Source: Pseudomonadota bacterium
Lineage (GTDB): Bacteria > Desulfobacterota > Binatia > Binatales > Binataceae
DNA length: 64,000 nucleotides
NCBI GenBank assembly: GCA_021323675.1
Contig: JAJPKP010000070.1
Span: 83,887-147,886 of the forward strand
Reading direction: 5' to 3'
In this document: piece by piece, positions 44,621-54,335 of the stretch
Layout of the letters: each line of letters begins with the position of its first letter
How positions within the stretch are numbered: the first letter of the stretch is position 1
The notes under the pieces: generated by a model
Database searches by the model: none
The model's input: only the letters and a program-made list of their open reading frames with translations
What the model was told of the DNA's origin: nothing
Made by a program: the position numbers and the translations under genes

Positions 44621-47600
44621 TCTCCGAGATCTTCATCCGCCGTCCGGTCGGCACCACGCTGCTTACGATCGCGATCGCGCTGGCGGGACTGGTGGCGTTT
44701 CGCCTGCTGCCGGTTTCGCCGATCCCGCAGGTCGAATTTCCGACCATCCAGGTCTCGGCTCAGCTTCCCGGCGCAAGCCCGGAGACGATGGCCTCGGCGG
44801 TGGCGACGCCGCTCGAGCGGCAGTTCGGACGTATTGCCGGCCTGAACCAGCTCACCTCGACCAGTTCGCTCGGCAATACCAGCATCGTGCTGCAGTTCGA
44901 TCTGTCGCGAAACATCGATGCGGCTGCGCGCGACGTTCAGGCCGCGATCAACGCGGCCCGCAGCCAGTTGCCAAGCGACCTGCCCGGAAATCCGACCTGG
45001 CAGAAGGTCAACCCGGCCGACGCACCGGTGGTTATCTTTGCGCTGACCTCGGACACGCTTACTCGCGGGAAAATCTATGACGCGGCTTCGTCAATCCTCG
45101 CGCAGAAGCTCTCGCAGATTCAGGGGGTCGGCCAGGTGTTCGTGGGTGGGAGCGCGCTTCCCGGGGTCAGGGTCGAACTGAATCCGACTCAGCTCAACCA
45201 TCTCGGCATCAGCCTGGAAGACGTCCGTACCGCTCTCGCGGCCGCCAATGCGAATCGCCCCAAGGGCGAGCTCTCGGGCGATACCGACGCGCGCCAGATC
45301 AGCACCACCGACCAGCTTCTCAAGGCGGCCGACTATCAGCCGCTTATCATCCGCTATCGCAATGGCGCCGCGGTTACCCTGTCCGAAGTGGCGGAGGTGC
45401 GCGATTCGGTCGAGGACTTGCGCAACCTGGGACTGGTGGACGGCAGGCCGGCGGTGCTGATCGTCATCTTCCGGCAGCCCAACGCCAACATTATCGACAC
45501 CGTGGATCGAATCATGGCGGCGGTGCCGTCGCTCAAGGCGTCGATCTCACCCGCGATTGATATGTCGGTGGTGCTGGACCGGACGCTGACGATACGAGCG
45601 TCAGTGCGCGACGTCGAATTGACTTTGCTGGTTTCGATCGCCCTGGTGGTGCTGGTCGTCTTCGTGTTCTTGCGCAGCGCGCGCGCCAAGCTGATTCCGG
45701 GAATCGTGGTGCCGATTTCGCTCATCGGCACGTTCGGCGTGATGTATTTGTGCGGCTACACGATCGACAACCTTTCCTTGATGGCGCTGACGATCTCGAC
45801 CGGGTTCGTGGTCGATGACGCGATCGTGGTGATTGAAAATATTGCGCGCTTTCGCGAGCAGGGGCGCTCCGCAATTGACGCGGCGATCGAAGGCGCCAGG
45901 GGAATCGGTTTTACCGTCGTTTCCATCAGCGTGTCGCTGGTGGCGGTGTTCATTCCGATTCTGCTGATGGGCGGAATTATCGGGCGCCTGTTCCGCGAAT
46001 TTGCCGTTACGCTGTCGGTGGCGATCGTGGTGTCGATGGTCATCTCTCTGACCACGACGCCGATGATGTGCGCGCATCTGCTGGGAGAGCATGACAGCCA
46101 ACAGCACGGCCGCTGGTACCTCGCAAGCCAGAAAGCGTTCGATTGGATGCACGCGCACTACGAGACCAGCCTGAAGTGGGTGCTCGGGCATCCGCGCCTG
46201 ATGCTTTCGATAACGCTCGCGATGGTGGGAATCAGCGTCTATCTTTACGCGGCGATTCCGAAGGGGTTCTTCCCGCAACAGGACACCGGGCGGCTGATGG
46301 GAGCGGTGCAAGCCGACCAGGACACGTCGTTCCAGGCGATGTCGGAGCGGCTTCGCCAGTTCGTCGACGTCATCAAGGCCGATCCCGCGGTCGATCACGT
46401 GATTGCGTTCACCGGCGGGCGAAACAGCTCGGGAACCAATACCGCGCGGATGTTCATCGCGCTGAAACCGCTCAGCGAGCGGAGGCTCAACGCGGATCAG
46501 GTTATCGCGCGAATCCGCAGGCATGCCGCGCATGTCCCCGGCGCGAGCCTCTATCTTCAGGCAGTGCAGGACTTGAACGTCGGCGGCCGAATGGCAAACG
46601 CGCAGTTTCAATACACCCTGCAGAGCGACGATCTGGCGCTTCTGAACCAATGGGCGCCGCGGCTGCTGCGCAAGATGCGATCGATTCCTCAACTGGTCGA
46701 TGTGAGCAGCGACCAGCAGGACGCGGGACTGGCGGCGAACCTGGTCGTCGATCGCGATACCGCGTCGCGCCTGGGCCTGACCCAGCAGGCGATCGACAAT
46801 GCCCTGTACGATGCATTCGGACAGCGCCAGGTGTCCACGATGTACACGCAGCTCAATCAGTACCATGTGGTAATGGAGGTGGCGCCCGAATTCTGGCAGG
46901 ACCCCGACTCGCTCAATCATATTTACGTCGCGACTCCGGCGGGCGGACTGGTAAAGCTCGGAACCTTCACGCACTTTGCGCCATCGACCACCGCGCTCGC
47001 GGTCAACCATCAGGGCCAGTTCCCGTCGGTGACGATTTCATTCAACATCCCGCCAGGCGTCGCGCTCGGGCAGGCGGTTGATGCGATCGACCAGGCGGAG
47101 CGCGAGATCGGTCTGCCCGCCGCGATTCACGGGAACTTCCAGGGAACCGCCCAGGCGTTCCGCGACTCGCTGAGAAACGAATCGATGCTGATACTGGGTG
47201 CGCTGGCCGCCGTCTACATCGTGCTGGGAATCCTGTACGAGAGTTACGTTCATCCCATCACGATTCTCTCCACGCTGCCGTCCGCGGGAGTGGGGGCGCT
47301 GCTCGCGCTGATTATCTGCGGAATCGACCTCAGCGTAATCGCGATCATCGGAATCATCCTGCTCATTGGCATCGTCAAGAAGAACGCGATCATGATGATT
47401 GACTTCGCGTTGGAAGCCGAACGCACCGAGGGAAAGAGCTCGCTCGAGGCAATCTATCAGGCGTGCATCCTGCGCTTTCGGCCCATCATGATGACCACGA
47501 TGGCGGCGCTGCTCGGCGGATTGCCGCTCGCGCTTGGCACCGGCACGGGTTCAGAACTGCGCCGGCCGCTCGGAATCGCGATCGTGGGCGGGCTTATCGT

Positions 47601-47733
47601 CAGCCAGATTCTTACGCTCTACACGACGCCGGTGGTTTACCTGTACCTGGATCGCTTCCGGCTCTGGGGCGCGGGCGTGTGGAAGCGCCTGTTCGGCGCT
47701 ATCATCAGCACGCCGGAACAGGCCCGCCCGTAG
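44617..47733 (+). CDS. RND multidrug transporter, MdtC-like
   Basis: A 1038-residue RND pump whose ATG overlaps the stop of the previous pump; the frame is open upstream to 43549 but that part is shadow. It shares the same proton-relay motif '[16 protein letters not shown]' and the TM10 segment '[21 protein letters not shown]', and starts '[24 protein letters not shown]'. The near-identical C-terminal stretches in both pumps (e.g. '[20 protein letters not shown]') point to an ancient tandem duplication. In MdtABC systems B and C form a mixed trimer. No TolC-like channel is encoded in the window. Confidence 0.94.
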   Translation: MISEIFIRRPVGTTLLTIAIALAGLVAFRLLPVSPIPQVEFPTIQVSAQLPGASPETMASAVATPLERQFGRIAGLNQLTSTSSLGNTSIVLQFDLSRNIDAAARDVQAAINAARSQLPSDLPGNPTWQKVNPADAPVVIFALTSDTLTRGKIYDAASSILAQKLSQIQGVGQVFVGGSALPGVRVELNPTQLNHLGISLEDVRTALAAANANRPKGELSGDTDARQISTTDQLLKAADYQPLIIRYRNGAAVTLSEVAEVRDSVEDLRNLGLVDGRPAVLIVIFRQPNANIIDTVDRIMAAVPSLKASISPAIDMSVVLDRTLTIRASVRDVELTLLVSIALVVLVVFVFLRSARAKLIPGIVVPISLIGTFGVMYLCGYTIDNLSLMALTISTGFVVDDAIVVIENIARFREQGRSAIDAAIEGARGIGFTVVSISVSLVAVFIPILLMGGIIGRLFREFAVTLSVAIVVSMVISLTTTPMMCAHLLGEHDSQQHGRWYLASQKAFDWMHAHYETSLKWVLGHPRLMLSITLAMVGISVYLYAAIPKGFFPQQDTGRLMGAVQADQDTSFQAMSERLRQFVDVIKADPAVDHVIAFTGGRNSSGTNTARMFIALKPLSERRLNADQVIARIRRHAAHVPGASLYLQAVQDLNVGGRMANAQFQYTLQSDDLALLNQWAPRLLRKMRSIPQLVDVSSDQQDAGLAANLVVDRDTASRLGLTQQAIDNALYDAFGQRQVSTMYTQLNQYHVVMEVAPEFWQDPDSLNHIYVATPAGGLVKLGTFTHFAPSTTALAVNHQGQFPSVTISFNIPPGVALGQAVDAIDQAEREIGLPAAIHGNFQGTAQAFRDSLRNESMLILGALAAVYIVLGILYESYVHPITILSTLPSAGVGALLALIICGIDLSVIAIIGIILLIGIVKKNAIMMIDFALEAERTEGKSSLEAIYQACILRFRPIMMTTMAALLGGLPLALGTGTGSELRRPLGIAIVGGLIVSQILTLYTTPVVYLYLDRFRLWGAGVWKRLFGAIISTPEQARP

Positions 47734-47906
47734 CGTGCGGGATGGGTGCGGCGCGATGGTCCGGCTCGCGCCGGGGAAGGCGGGGATAGCGCCCGGAACC
47801 GGGCCATAAGGGCCGGGGACGGGTGCAGCATCGTTTCCGCTTATCGGTTAAAATTTGACAACAAGCATAGCGCGAGGTACCAGATCGCATCGGCTCGAAA
47901 ATTTAG

Positions 47907-48365
47907 ATGATCTCGCAGAAATCAAAATACGCTCTCAAGGCCCTAAGTGTTCTGACGGAAGAGTACGGCAAGGGTCCGATTTTGATTGCTGACGTAGCGG
48001 CCCGCGAGAACATTCCGCGCAGCTTCCTCGAACTGATCCTGCTCGAACTGAAGAACCACCGCCTGCTCGACAGCCGCAAGGGACGGGGCGGCGGATACTT
48101 TCTCGCCAGACCGCCCACGCAAATCTCGGTCGGCCAGGTCCTGCGCGCGATCGAGGGCCCCCTGGCTCCGCTTCCGTGCGCAAGCAAGACCGCCTACCGA
48201 AAGTGCGACGAGTGCCGCGACGAACGCACCTGCGGAGTGCGGCTGCTGATGAGGGATGTGCGGGAGGCCACCGCCAGAATTCTCGATTCCACTACCCTTG
48301 CCGATCTTCTGAAGCGTTCGCAGTTGGCCGCCCACGGACGCGACGCTCTTGAGTTTTCCATCTAA
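47907..48365 (+). CDS. Rrf2 family transcriptional regulator
   Basis: A 152-residue Rrf2 regulator. It has the winged HTH ('[40 protein letters not shown]') and a four-cysteine set C91, C100, C103 and C109 in the position where IscR and NsrR bind an Fe-S cluster. It may sense NO, oxygen or Fe-S status. A TTGACA at 47855-47860 lies upstream with a poor -10. It precedes msrA, so an oxidative or nitrosative stress role is plausible but unproven. Confidence 0.9.
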   Translation: MISQKSKYALKALSVLTEEYGKGPILIADVAARENIPRSFLELILLELKNHRLLDSRKGRGGGYFLARPPTQISVGQVLRAIEGPLAPLPCASKTAYRKCDECRDERTCGVRLLMRDVREATARILDSTTLADLLKRSQLAAHGRDALEFSI

Positions 48366-48463
48366 TCCGCCGATGCGGGCGCTTGCGGACCGCCCGAAAC
48401 TCCCACTATAAGCCAATCGACCGGGTCCGATTGCGCATTCCCGGCGCGCGCTGGTGCGGAACT

Positions 48464-48976
48464 ATGAGAATTGAGCAGGCAATGTTTGGTGCCGGATGCT
48501 TCTGGGGCGTTGAGGAAGCGTTCCGGCGCGTCGAAGGGGTGGTCAACGTCGAGGTCGGCTACAGCGGCGGCGTGGTCCAGAATCCGACCTACCGGATGGT
48601 TTGCAGCGACCGGACCGGGCACGCCGAAGTCGTTCATATCGAATACGACGCCGACCGCATCTCGTACGAAGACCTGCTCGAAGTCTTCTGGTCGATTCAC
48701 GATCCGACCACGCTGAATCGCCAGGGACCCGACATCGGCACGCAGTATCGATCGGCGATATTTTTTTATAACGACGATCAGCGGAATGCCGCCGAAGCTT
48801 CGAAGAAGAGGCTCAGCGAGTCCGGACGCTTTCGCCGCCCGATCGTCACCGAGATCACGCCTGCGTCCGAGTTTTACCGCGCCGAGGAATACCATCAGCG
48901 TTACCTTGAAAAGGCCGGATTGTCCCACGGATGCGCCGTCGGCGGATGCGGGGCGAAGGTGACCCGGCGCGCATAA
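48464..48976 (+). CDS. msrA: Peptide-methionine (S)-S-oxide reductase
   Basis: A 170-residue MsrA that repairs oxidised methionine. The catalytic GCFWG places the nucleophile Cys at residue 12. '[13 protein letters not shown]', '[11 protein letters not shown]', '[26 protein letters not shown]' and C-terminal 'CAVGGC' (possible resolving cysteines) follow. The ATG at 48464 is the first to give the family N-terminus; the frame is open to 48383. Confidence 0.95.
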   Translation: MRIEQAMFGAGCFWGVEEAFRRVEGVVNVEVGYSGGVVQNPTYRMVCSDRTGHAEVVHIEYDADRISYEDLLEVFWSIHDPTTLNRQGPDIGTQYRSAIFFYNDDQRNAAEASKKRLSESGRFRRPIVTEITPASEFYRAEEYHQRYLEKAGLSHGCAVGGCGAKVTRRA

Positions 48977-49039
48977 GCATCCCGTGCCGGAAACGGGCTT
49001 CATGGCGCGGGCGTATCGGGGCCGGTAGACTGTCTGGCG

Positions 49040-49654
49040 ATGTCAGCCGAGAATCCCGTTACCGCTGAAGGCGCCGCCGCATCGCCCGCCTCGCCTCCGG
49101 GCGGGCTGACCGCGATGGCGGCGCGATTCGAATCGATCGTGTTGCGGCGCGCGCTGATTGTCGGCGCGCTCGTGCTGCTGGTGATGGTGGGGCTGTTTCT
49201 CTCCAATTTCGCGATCGACAAGGCGAAATGGTACTGGGGCGCGATGTTCCCCGTTTTCGGCATCGCCTGCGTATGGCATGAACTGGCGGGTGGCGCCGCC
49301 CGCACTGTTCCGTTGTGGCGAATCCTGGTGCGCCAGGCGCTGCACTGGCTGGTCCCGATAATCGCCGTACGCATCCTCTTCCTTCAGCACGAGCGCGGGC
49401 AGATGTCCGCTGACTCGGTGTCGCTGGTAATCCTGGTGCTGCTCGCGGTGACCTGCTTCCTTGCCGGAGTGCATTTCGATCACAGCTTCATATGGGTAAG
49501 CATCGTCCTGGTGATTGCCGCCATTCTTGGCACTGAGGTCGAGACCTACATATGGTTGTTTGCGGTGCTTACGGCGGTTGCGCTGGTGCTGGCCGTCGTG
49601 TCGAGCGCGATGCTTCGTCGGCGCAATGGCGCCCCGTCGCCAACCACCGGTTGA
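49040..49654 (+). CDS. Six-helix integral membrane protein of unknown function
   Basis: A 204-residue protein with a 40-residue Ala/Pro/Ser-rich hydrophilic N-terminus and about six hydrophobic segments (for example 'ALIVGALVLLVMVGLFLSNFAI', 'VLLAVTCFLAGVHF', and a long C-terminal pair). Charged residues between TM2 and TM3 include a His ('CVWHELAG'). It is not recognisable as a transporter or known enzyme. It stands alone between msrA and the aldolase gene. Confidence 0.7.
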   Translation: MSAENPVTAEGAAASPASPPGGLTAMAARFESIVLRRALIVGALVLLVMVGLFLSNFAIDKAKWYWGAMFPVFGIACVWHELAGGAARTVPLWRILVRQALHWLVPIIAVRILFLQHERGQMSADSVSLVILVLLAVTCFLAGVHFDHSFIWVSIVLVIAAILGTEVETYIWLFAVLTAVALVLAVVSSAMLRRRNGAPSPTTG

Positions 49655-49745
49655 TGCCCGCTCTTCCCCTTGGAGCTCCCCGTATCCGGCGCTCGCTGGT
49701 GTTCGCGCCGGGCGCGCGTGCTCGGTATCGGCTTTTCAAGTAGGT

Positions 49746-49754
49746 TGATATACA
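49746..49754 (+). promoter_or_regulatory. Possible extended -10 promoter for the aldolase-kinase pair
   Basis: TG-A-TATACA lies 20 bases before the ATG at 49774 in an A/T-rich patch. The predicted leader is about 13 bases. No good -35 is visible and there is no Shine-Dalgarno sequence. Confidence 0.35.
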
Positions 49755-49773
49755 TAGATGGTATCGGACTTGT

Positions 49774-50484
49774 ATGAGCCGCTACGACGACTACAAGCGC
49801 GAAGTCCTGACCGTCAGCCGGAGGTTGTCTCAGCAGGGATACTTCGGGACAAAATCGGGCACGGCGGGAAACGTGTCGATGCTCATCGAGGGCGAGGAGG
49901 CGATTGCGGTTACTCCCACCCGGATGCGCTACGACGTGATGCAACCGGAAGACATTTGCGTCGTGGGCTTCGATCTGAAGCCGATCGAAGGACCTAACAA
50001 GCCGTCGATCGAGACGCCGATGCATGTCGCGGCGTACCGGGTGCGCCAGGATATCAACGCGGTCATCCATACCCATCAGACCCACGCGAGTGCGATCAGC
50101 ATCCTGAACCGGCCGATTCCGCCATTGTTCGACGAGGTTACGCTGGCAATCGGAGAAGTGGTCGATGTGGTTCCTTACGCGCCTTCCGGAACGCAGGAAC
50201 TGCACGAGGGCGTGGTAAGCAAGCTGACGAACCGATGCCATTGCTATCTGATCCAGAATCACGGCGCGATGTGTGTCGGGCGCGACCTCGAGACGACATT
50301 CACCTACGTCGAACTGCTCGAAAAGACCGCGGAGGTCTATTCGCTGGCGCTCGCTACCGGGCAGCCAATCACAACACTGCCGCCGGCGGCGGTCCGCCAG
50401 CTCGTGGCGGTGGTGATGGCGCGGCAAGACCGGGAAATCGCGCGCAAGAACGCTCTCACCACGGCTGAGGCGCGCCGGGCATGA
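49774..50484 (+). CDS. Class II aldolase/adducin family protein
   Basis: A 236-residue zinc-dependent aldolase-like protein. The metal ligands are in 'VIHTHQTHAS' and 'CYLIQNHGAMCVGRD', and an N-terminal 'GYFGTKSGTAGNVSM' forms the phosphate-binding loop. Relatives are L-fuculose-phosphate aldolase, ribulose-5-P 4-epimerase and 5-deoxyribulose-phosphate aldolase. The downstream PfkB kinase gene overlaps its stop by 4 bases, so substrate phosphorylation and aldol cleavage are probably linked. Confidence 0.88.
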   Translation: MSRYDDYKREVLTVSRRLSQQGYFGTKSGTAGNVSMLIEGEEAIAVTPTRMRYDVMQPEDICVVGFDLKPIEGPNKPSIETPMHVAAYRVRQDINAVIHTHQTHASAISILNRPIPPLFDEVTLAIGEVVDVVPYAPSGTQELHEGVVSKLTNRCHCYLIQNHGAMCVGRDLETTFTYVELLEKTAEVYSLALATGQPITTLPPAAVRQLVAVVMARQDREIARKNALTTAEARRA

Positions 50485-51428
50485 GCGCCAGAGCGGTGGC
50501 TCTGGGCGCACAAATCCTCGACATCCTCGCGCGTCCGGTTACTCACATTCCTGCGGGCCAGGGCGCCGCGCTTATCGAGCAGGTTCGCTTCGCGCCTGCC
50601 GGCTGGGCGGCAGGCACCGCGGTCGGGATGGCGAAGCTGGGTCTCGAGGTCGCCAGCGTGGGAGCGATCGGCGACGACCTTCCCGGCGAACTTCTCGTGC
50701 GGATGCTGGAAAGCTACCGGGTCGATACTCGTTACCTGGTTCGAAAGCAGGGAACCGCGACTTCGGTCAGCATCCTGCCCATCCGCCCGAACGGCGAGCG
50801 TCCCGCGTTGCACCTCCCGGGCGCCAACCTTGCCTTCTCGATCGGCGATGTTCCCTGGACACTGCTCGAAACCGCCTCCTACCTGCATATTGGCGGCAAC
50901 GACGTGATGCGCGGGCTCGGGCGCGACGGAGCGGTGACCATCGTCAGGCGCGCGCATGAATGGGGCGCGACAACCACGATGGACATGCTTGGGGAGGGGT
51001 CGCCGCGTTTGCTCCCGCTGATCGCGCAGGCGCTGCCGTTCGTCGATTGGTTCATGCCCAACGCCGAGCAAGCCTGCCGTCTGACGGGCGCGCAGACGCC
51101 TCAGGACGCCGCGGCGCGTTTGCTCGACGGCGGCGCGCGTGGCGTGGTCCTTACCATGGGAGAACAAGGGAGCCTGCTGATGACCACGCACGAGCGGGTC
51201 CGTCTGCCGGCCCATCGAATTACGGTGGTGGATACCTCCGGATGCGGAGATGCCTACTGCGCCGGCTTCATCCGCGGCCTTTCGTTGGGATGGAACGCCC
51301 GAGAATGCATGCGGCTTGGCAACGCGGCCGCGGCCCTGGTCGCGCAGGGTCTCGGCTCGGATGCCGGCATCGTGGACCTTGAAGAAACCCTGCGTTTTAT
51401 GAACACCGCTCCTCTGGTGGAGGGCTGA
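50481..51428 (+). CDS. PfkB family carbohydrate kinase
   Basis: A 315-residue ribokinase-fold kinase. 'GWAAGTAVGMAKLGLEVASVGAIGDD' is the N-terminal PfkB signature, and 'VVDTSGCGDAYCAGF' carries the catalytic Asp in a GCGD variant of the usual GAGD anion hole. It is coupled to the class II aldolase by an ATGA overlap. Together they may degrade a pentose or deoxypentose to dihydroxyacetone phosphate and an aldehyde; the isomerase such a route needs is not present here. Confidence 0.88.
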   Translation: MSARAVALGAQILDILARPVTHIPAGQGAALIEQVRFAPAGWAAGTAVGMAKLGLEVASVGAIGDDLPGELLVRMLESYRVDTRYLVRKQGTATSVSILPIRPNGERPALHLPGANLAFSIGDVPWTLLETASYLHIGGNDVMRGLGRDGAVTIVRRAHEWGATTTMDMLGEGSPRLLPLIAQALPFVDWFMPNAEQACRLTGAQTPQDAAARLLDGGARGVVLTMGEQGSLLMTTHERVRLPAHRITVVDTSGCGDAYCAGFIRGLSLGWNARECMRLGNAAAALVAQGLGSDAGIVDLEETLRFMNTAPLVEG

Positions 51429-51615
51429 CAGGCTCGAAGCCTTGCAGCGTGGTTCAGCCTTTTGGTAAGTGGAAGTCCCAACAAAATTGACACATGGTTA
51501 TGCCAAAGCGCCTTGAAGAGCGAAAAATGGGAATCTTGCGGCGGATGGCTGTCCGCGACGGGAATTTTTGCTCTTGATCGAGCCGTGTGGATGCCTGCTA
51601 CATTCGGCAAAAGCG

Positions 51616-52251
51616 ATGGGCACTTCGAACTCAGGTGGCTCCTGCAAGCCGCGACTGAAGCAGGAGGAAAAGAGCGCGGAAACCCGCCGCCGCCTGCTCG
51701 ATGCGGCGATCGGGTGCCTGGTTGAGCGAGGCTATGCGAACACCACCGGTTCGGAAATCGCGGAGCGAGCCGGGCTTTCGCGCGGCGCGCAACTGTATCA
51801 TTTCCCGACCCGGGAAGATTTGCTGACCAGAGCGGTCGAGCATCTGTTCGAGCGGATGCTGAACGAGATGCGGGAGAAGTTTGTCGAGCTTCCAGACGAA
51901 GCGGATCGGCGTTCCTTTGCGGTCGATTTTCTCTGGGGCATGGCGAATGGTCCGTTGTTTCAGGCCTGGCTCGAACTGATGATCGCGAGCCGCACCGATG
52001 CCTACCTGCGCGACGGCATTCGCGCGGTCAACACGCGCCTGACCGAGTTCGTCCGCGAGACCTTTCGCGGCCTGTTTGTTCCGGTCAACTGGCAAATCCC
52101 CGATCTCGATCTGTTTCCGGTAATGATGGTCTTCATGATGGAAGGATTGGCGGTCGGCATCGACGCGCGCGAGAAGCAGATGGTGGATCAGGTCCTCGCC
52201 GCGCTAAAGAACATCTGCGGCGTGCTGTTCACCGCGCCGCCCTCCAAGTGA
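51616..52251 (+). CDS. TetR/AcrR family transcriptional regulator
   Basis: A 211-residue regulator with a TetR DNA-binding domain ('TRRRLLDAAIGCLVERGYANTTGSEIAERAGLSRGAQLYHFPTREDLLTRA') and a long C-terminal effector domain ('GPLFQAWLELMIASRTDAYLRDG'). The ATG at 51616 is used; a TTG at 51568 would extend it by 16 residues. It is convergent with the amine dehydrogenase operon, with its stop directly against that of the last cytochrome gene. Target unknown; regulation of the operon is a guess only. Confidence 0.85.
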   Translation: MGTSNSGGSCKPRLKQEEKSAETRRRLLDAAIGCLVERGYANTTGSEIAERAGLSRGAQLYHFPTREDLLTRAVEHLFERMLNEMREKFVELPDEADRRSFAVDFLWGMANGPLFQAWLELMIASRTDAYLRDGIRAVNTRLTEFVRETFRGLFVPVNWQIPDLDLFPVMMVFMMEGLAVGIDAREKQMVDQVLAALKNICGVLFTAPPSK

Positions 52252-52686
52252 TCATTCCCGCGCCTTGCGGATTTTCATGGCGACCATCTCCGCGATAAGC
52301 GCGTTGCGCGTCGCGGTCAGGTCGAGCAGATGCTGTTGCTGGCGCGCCTGGTGAATCTCCCCGGCGGTGTAAGGCTTGAAATCGGGCGGCACGCGCCCTT
52401 TGCTGAAGTTCTCCAGGATCCAGTTCATCACCATCGCCGCGTCGGCGTCATCAAGCATCGATTGTGAAACGCCGGGGACGCGGATCAGATACTCGCGTCC
52501 GCCGGGGACGCGCAAAAAGTCCGCGGCGTTCTTGAGCGGGGGCGCCGTTCCGGGGATACCTTCGCCGTTTGCCCGATGACATCCCCAGCAATTCAAGGTG
52601 TAGAGATTTTGCGGAGATTCCGCGCGCGCGGTGGCGGATATCGCGATCGCCATCAATGCCAGGCCCCACGCGCGCGGTCGCATCAT
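52252..52686 (-). CDS. Monohaem c-type cytochrome (first of a related pair)
   Basis: A 144-residue periplasmic cytochrome. A signal peptide ends at 'TARA', and the single haem site is CWGCH (C33, C36, H37). Its last 50 residues ('KGRVPPDFKPYTAGEIHQAR') closely parallel the sister gene immediately upstream. The start ATG overlaps the sister's TGA (52683-52686). It ends the amine dehydrogenase operon and may take electrons from the quinone enzyme. Confidence 0.88.
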   Translation of the reverse strand: MMRPRAWGLALMAIAISATARAESPQNLYTLNCWGCHRANGEGIPGTAPPLKNAADFLRVPGGREYLIRVPGVSQSMLDDADAAMVMNWILENFSKGRVPPDFKPYTAGEIHQARQQQHLLDLTATRNALIAEMVAMKIRKARE

Positions 52687-53183
52687 CGTCCATTGCCGTT
52701 GCGAGCTGTCTTTTCGAGCGCGGAGAACAATTGTTCCCGTTCGCGCAAAACCTCCGCTTGCGTCAGGTTGGTGCCGCGCGCCGCCTGGAACTCAGCGGCG
52801 GTGATGGGCTTGAAGTCCCTGGGGAGTTGTCGCGCGTTGAACTCTTCCAGCACATAGTTGATAGCGGCGGCAAGCTCTTCGTTGCTGAAGTCGGACGCCG
52901 ACGGCATCAAGCCTTCGTACCTGGTTCCCTGCGAGAGAATAGGTCCGTTCATTCCGAATAGCAGCAGGTGAACCAAATAGCTGCGCCCTTGTGAAACTCG
53001 CAGGTACCGTCCAACCGTGCCTGCCAGGGGCGGGTAGATCCCCGGGATTCCCGTGGCGTTCGGCTGGTGGCACACCGCGCAACGTTGGCTAAAGGCGGGG
53101 GGCGTTCCAGCGCGCGCCGCACCGCCAAGAGCCAGGACCAAAGCCGGCAAGCCGGCAACTACGAACCGCCCCAGCCGCGTCAC
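52683..53183 (-). CDS. Monohaem c-type cytochrome (second of a related pair)
   Basis: A 166-residue protein starting at GTG, overlapping the small-subunit stop by 4 bases; the longer frame to 53501 is shadow. A signal peptide ends at 'GAARAG' and the haem site is CAVCH. 'YPPLAGTVGRYLRVSQGRSYLVHLLLFGMNGPI' gives a cytochrome-c fold, with 'GLMPSAS' supplying a likely axial Met. The C-terminal 'RQLPRDFKPITAAEFQAAR' is shared with the adjacent cytochrome, so the two are probably tandem duplicates. Confidence 0.88.
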   Translation of the reverse strand: MTRLGRFVVAGLPALVLALGGAARAGTPPAFSQRCAVCHQPNATGIPGIYPPLAGTVGRYLRVSQGRSYLVHLLLFGMNGPILSQGTRYEGLMPSASDFSNEELAAAINYVLEEFNARQLPRDFKPITAAEFQAARGTNLTQAEVLREREQLFSALEKTARNGNGR

Positions 53184-53701
53184 TTGACGCCAACTATCTC
53201 CGCGGTCGAGCAGTGATAGACCATCGTCGGAGCGCCGAAGCACCAGATCAGATCGCTGTCGAGCTGCGTCCGATACAAAGGCATCTCGCCAACCGTGTTG
53301 GCGCAGAGGCATCGTCCGCACGGAACCTTTCCGCAGCAGTCGCGGTAGCTCACGATGTAATCTTTGCCGTCCGCCGGATGGCGGCAGGTGCCGACCCATG
53401 AAGTGGGCGAGGGCGTGGCTCCCGGCGGGCAATCGTGCGAACCGCCGCCGCAGCACGAGCACAGGTAGCCGTCGATCGCGCAGTATTTCCAGTAGTCGCA
53501 AGTTTGATCGTTGTCGCGATTTGGGGCGGGTGTCGAGCGCGCGACGGGCGAGGTGCTCGAACTTTGCGCCGCGACCCGATCCACCGGCAAAAGCGGGATC
53601 ATCATGCCGCCCGCGACCAGTTTTCCGAGCCGGGCGATAAAGCTTCTGCGCGACGTGCGTTGTGCCACCGCGCGGGTCAGCCGTTCGACGATGTTATCCA
53701 T
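53180..53701 (-). CDS. mauA: Quinoprotein amine dehydrogenase small subunit (TTQ-bearing, MauA/AauA)
   Basis: A 173-residue precursor with a twin-arginine signal ('TSRRSFIARLGKL'). By alignment with Paracoccus MauA as I recall it, the TTQ tryptophans are W102 ('PTSWVGTC', equivalent to Trp57) and W153 ('LIWCFG', Trp108). D77 ('CAIDGY') matches Asp32 and D121 ('YRDCC') the base Asp76. The mature part holds 14 Cys. The residue equivalent to catalytic Thr122 is S165 ('YHCS'). It oxidatively deaminates primary amines in the periplasm with the large subunit. It overlaps the mauD-like gene by 8 bases and the next cytochrome by 4. Confidence 0.93.
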   Translation of the reverse strand: MDNIVERLTRAVAQRTSRRSFIARLGKLVAGGMMIPLLPVDRVAAQSSSTSPVARSTPAPNRDNDQTCDYWKYCAIDGYLCSCCGGGSHDCPPGATPSPTSWVGTCRHPADGKDYIVSYRDCCGKVPCGRCLCANTVGEMPLYRTQLDSDLIWCFGAPTMVYHCSTAEIVGVK

Positions 53702-54335
53702 GGTGCTTCCCGCCTTGCTCTCCGTTCGCGGCCGCCGGTGCGTGCTGTGCCTTCAAATAATCCTGGATGGATGCGACGCCCATCTGCTTCGCCTGGATTA
53801 TGCTCTCAAGATGCTCGCGAGTGTTAACCAGTCCTTTGGCCCGCACCCGTCCGTCTTCGCCTATCAGCACCGCGTACGGAAGCTTGCTTACCCGATAAGT
53901 CATTCCAAGCTCGCCCGAAAGCACCATCGGAAACGAATGCAGCCGGTAGCGGTTGACGAAGTCGCGCTGCTCGCCCGCCTCGCCGTCGCTGGTGAAAACG
54001 ACCCGCAGCCATCCGGCCTCGCTCTGCGCGATGGATTTCACGATCGGCAGCAGCTTGCGGCATACCGGACATGTCGGTGACACAAACATCAGCATGACGG
54101 AGAATCCGCCGGCGCTCGGGCCTCCGAGCGTAACGGGGCCTCCGTTCAGATCCGTCAACTCGAAAACCGGCGCGGCGTCGCCCACCTTCGGCCCCTTGTC
54201 GATCGTAAGCGCTCCCATCGGCGCGATTATTTCGTGCAGTACGCCGACCTGGCGAGCCAGCGCGAGCACCGTGGCCGAGAGCGCAACGACTACGATCCAC
54301 AGGACGACCTGCGAAATGATCAACGCCTCATGCAT
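53694..54335 (-). CDS. mauD: Methylamine utilisation protein MauD (thioredoxin-fold maturation factor)
   Basis: A 213-residue protein with an N-terminal membrane anchor (about 6-28) and a periplasmic thioredoxin-like domain carrying CPVC (C89, C92). MauD is needed to form or isomerise the many disulfides of the small subunit. Its gene overlaps mauE by 8 bases and mauA by 8 bases. The domain order and size match MauD; no other disulfide gene is nearby. Confidence 0.92.
   Translation of the reverse strand: MHEALIISQVVLWIVVVALSATVLALARQVGVLHEIIAPMGALTIDKGPKVGDAAPVFELTDLNGGPVTLGGPSAGGFSVMLMFVSPTCPVCRKLLPIVKSIAQSEAGWLRVVFTSDGEAGEQRDFVNRYRLHSFPMVLSGELGMTYRVSKLPYAVLIGEDGRVRAKGLVNTREHLESIIQAKQMGVASIQDYLKAQHAPAAANGEQGGKHHG

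Noticed and set aside
52252..53183. Either cytochrome acting as a MauG
   Set aside because: MauG needs two CxxCH sites and about 370 residues. Each protein here has one site and at most 166 residues.
52683..53501. Longer version of the second cytochrome (272 residues)
   Set aside because: The first 106 residues overlap the TTQ small subunit in another frame. The GTG at 53183 overlaps that gene's stop and gives a proper signal peptide.
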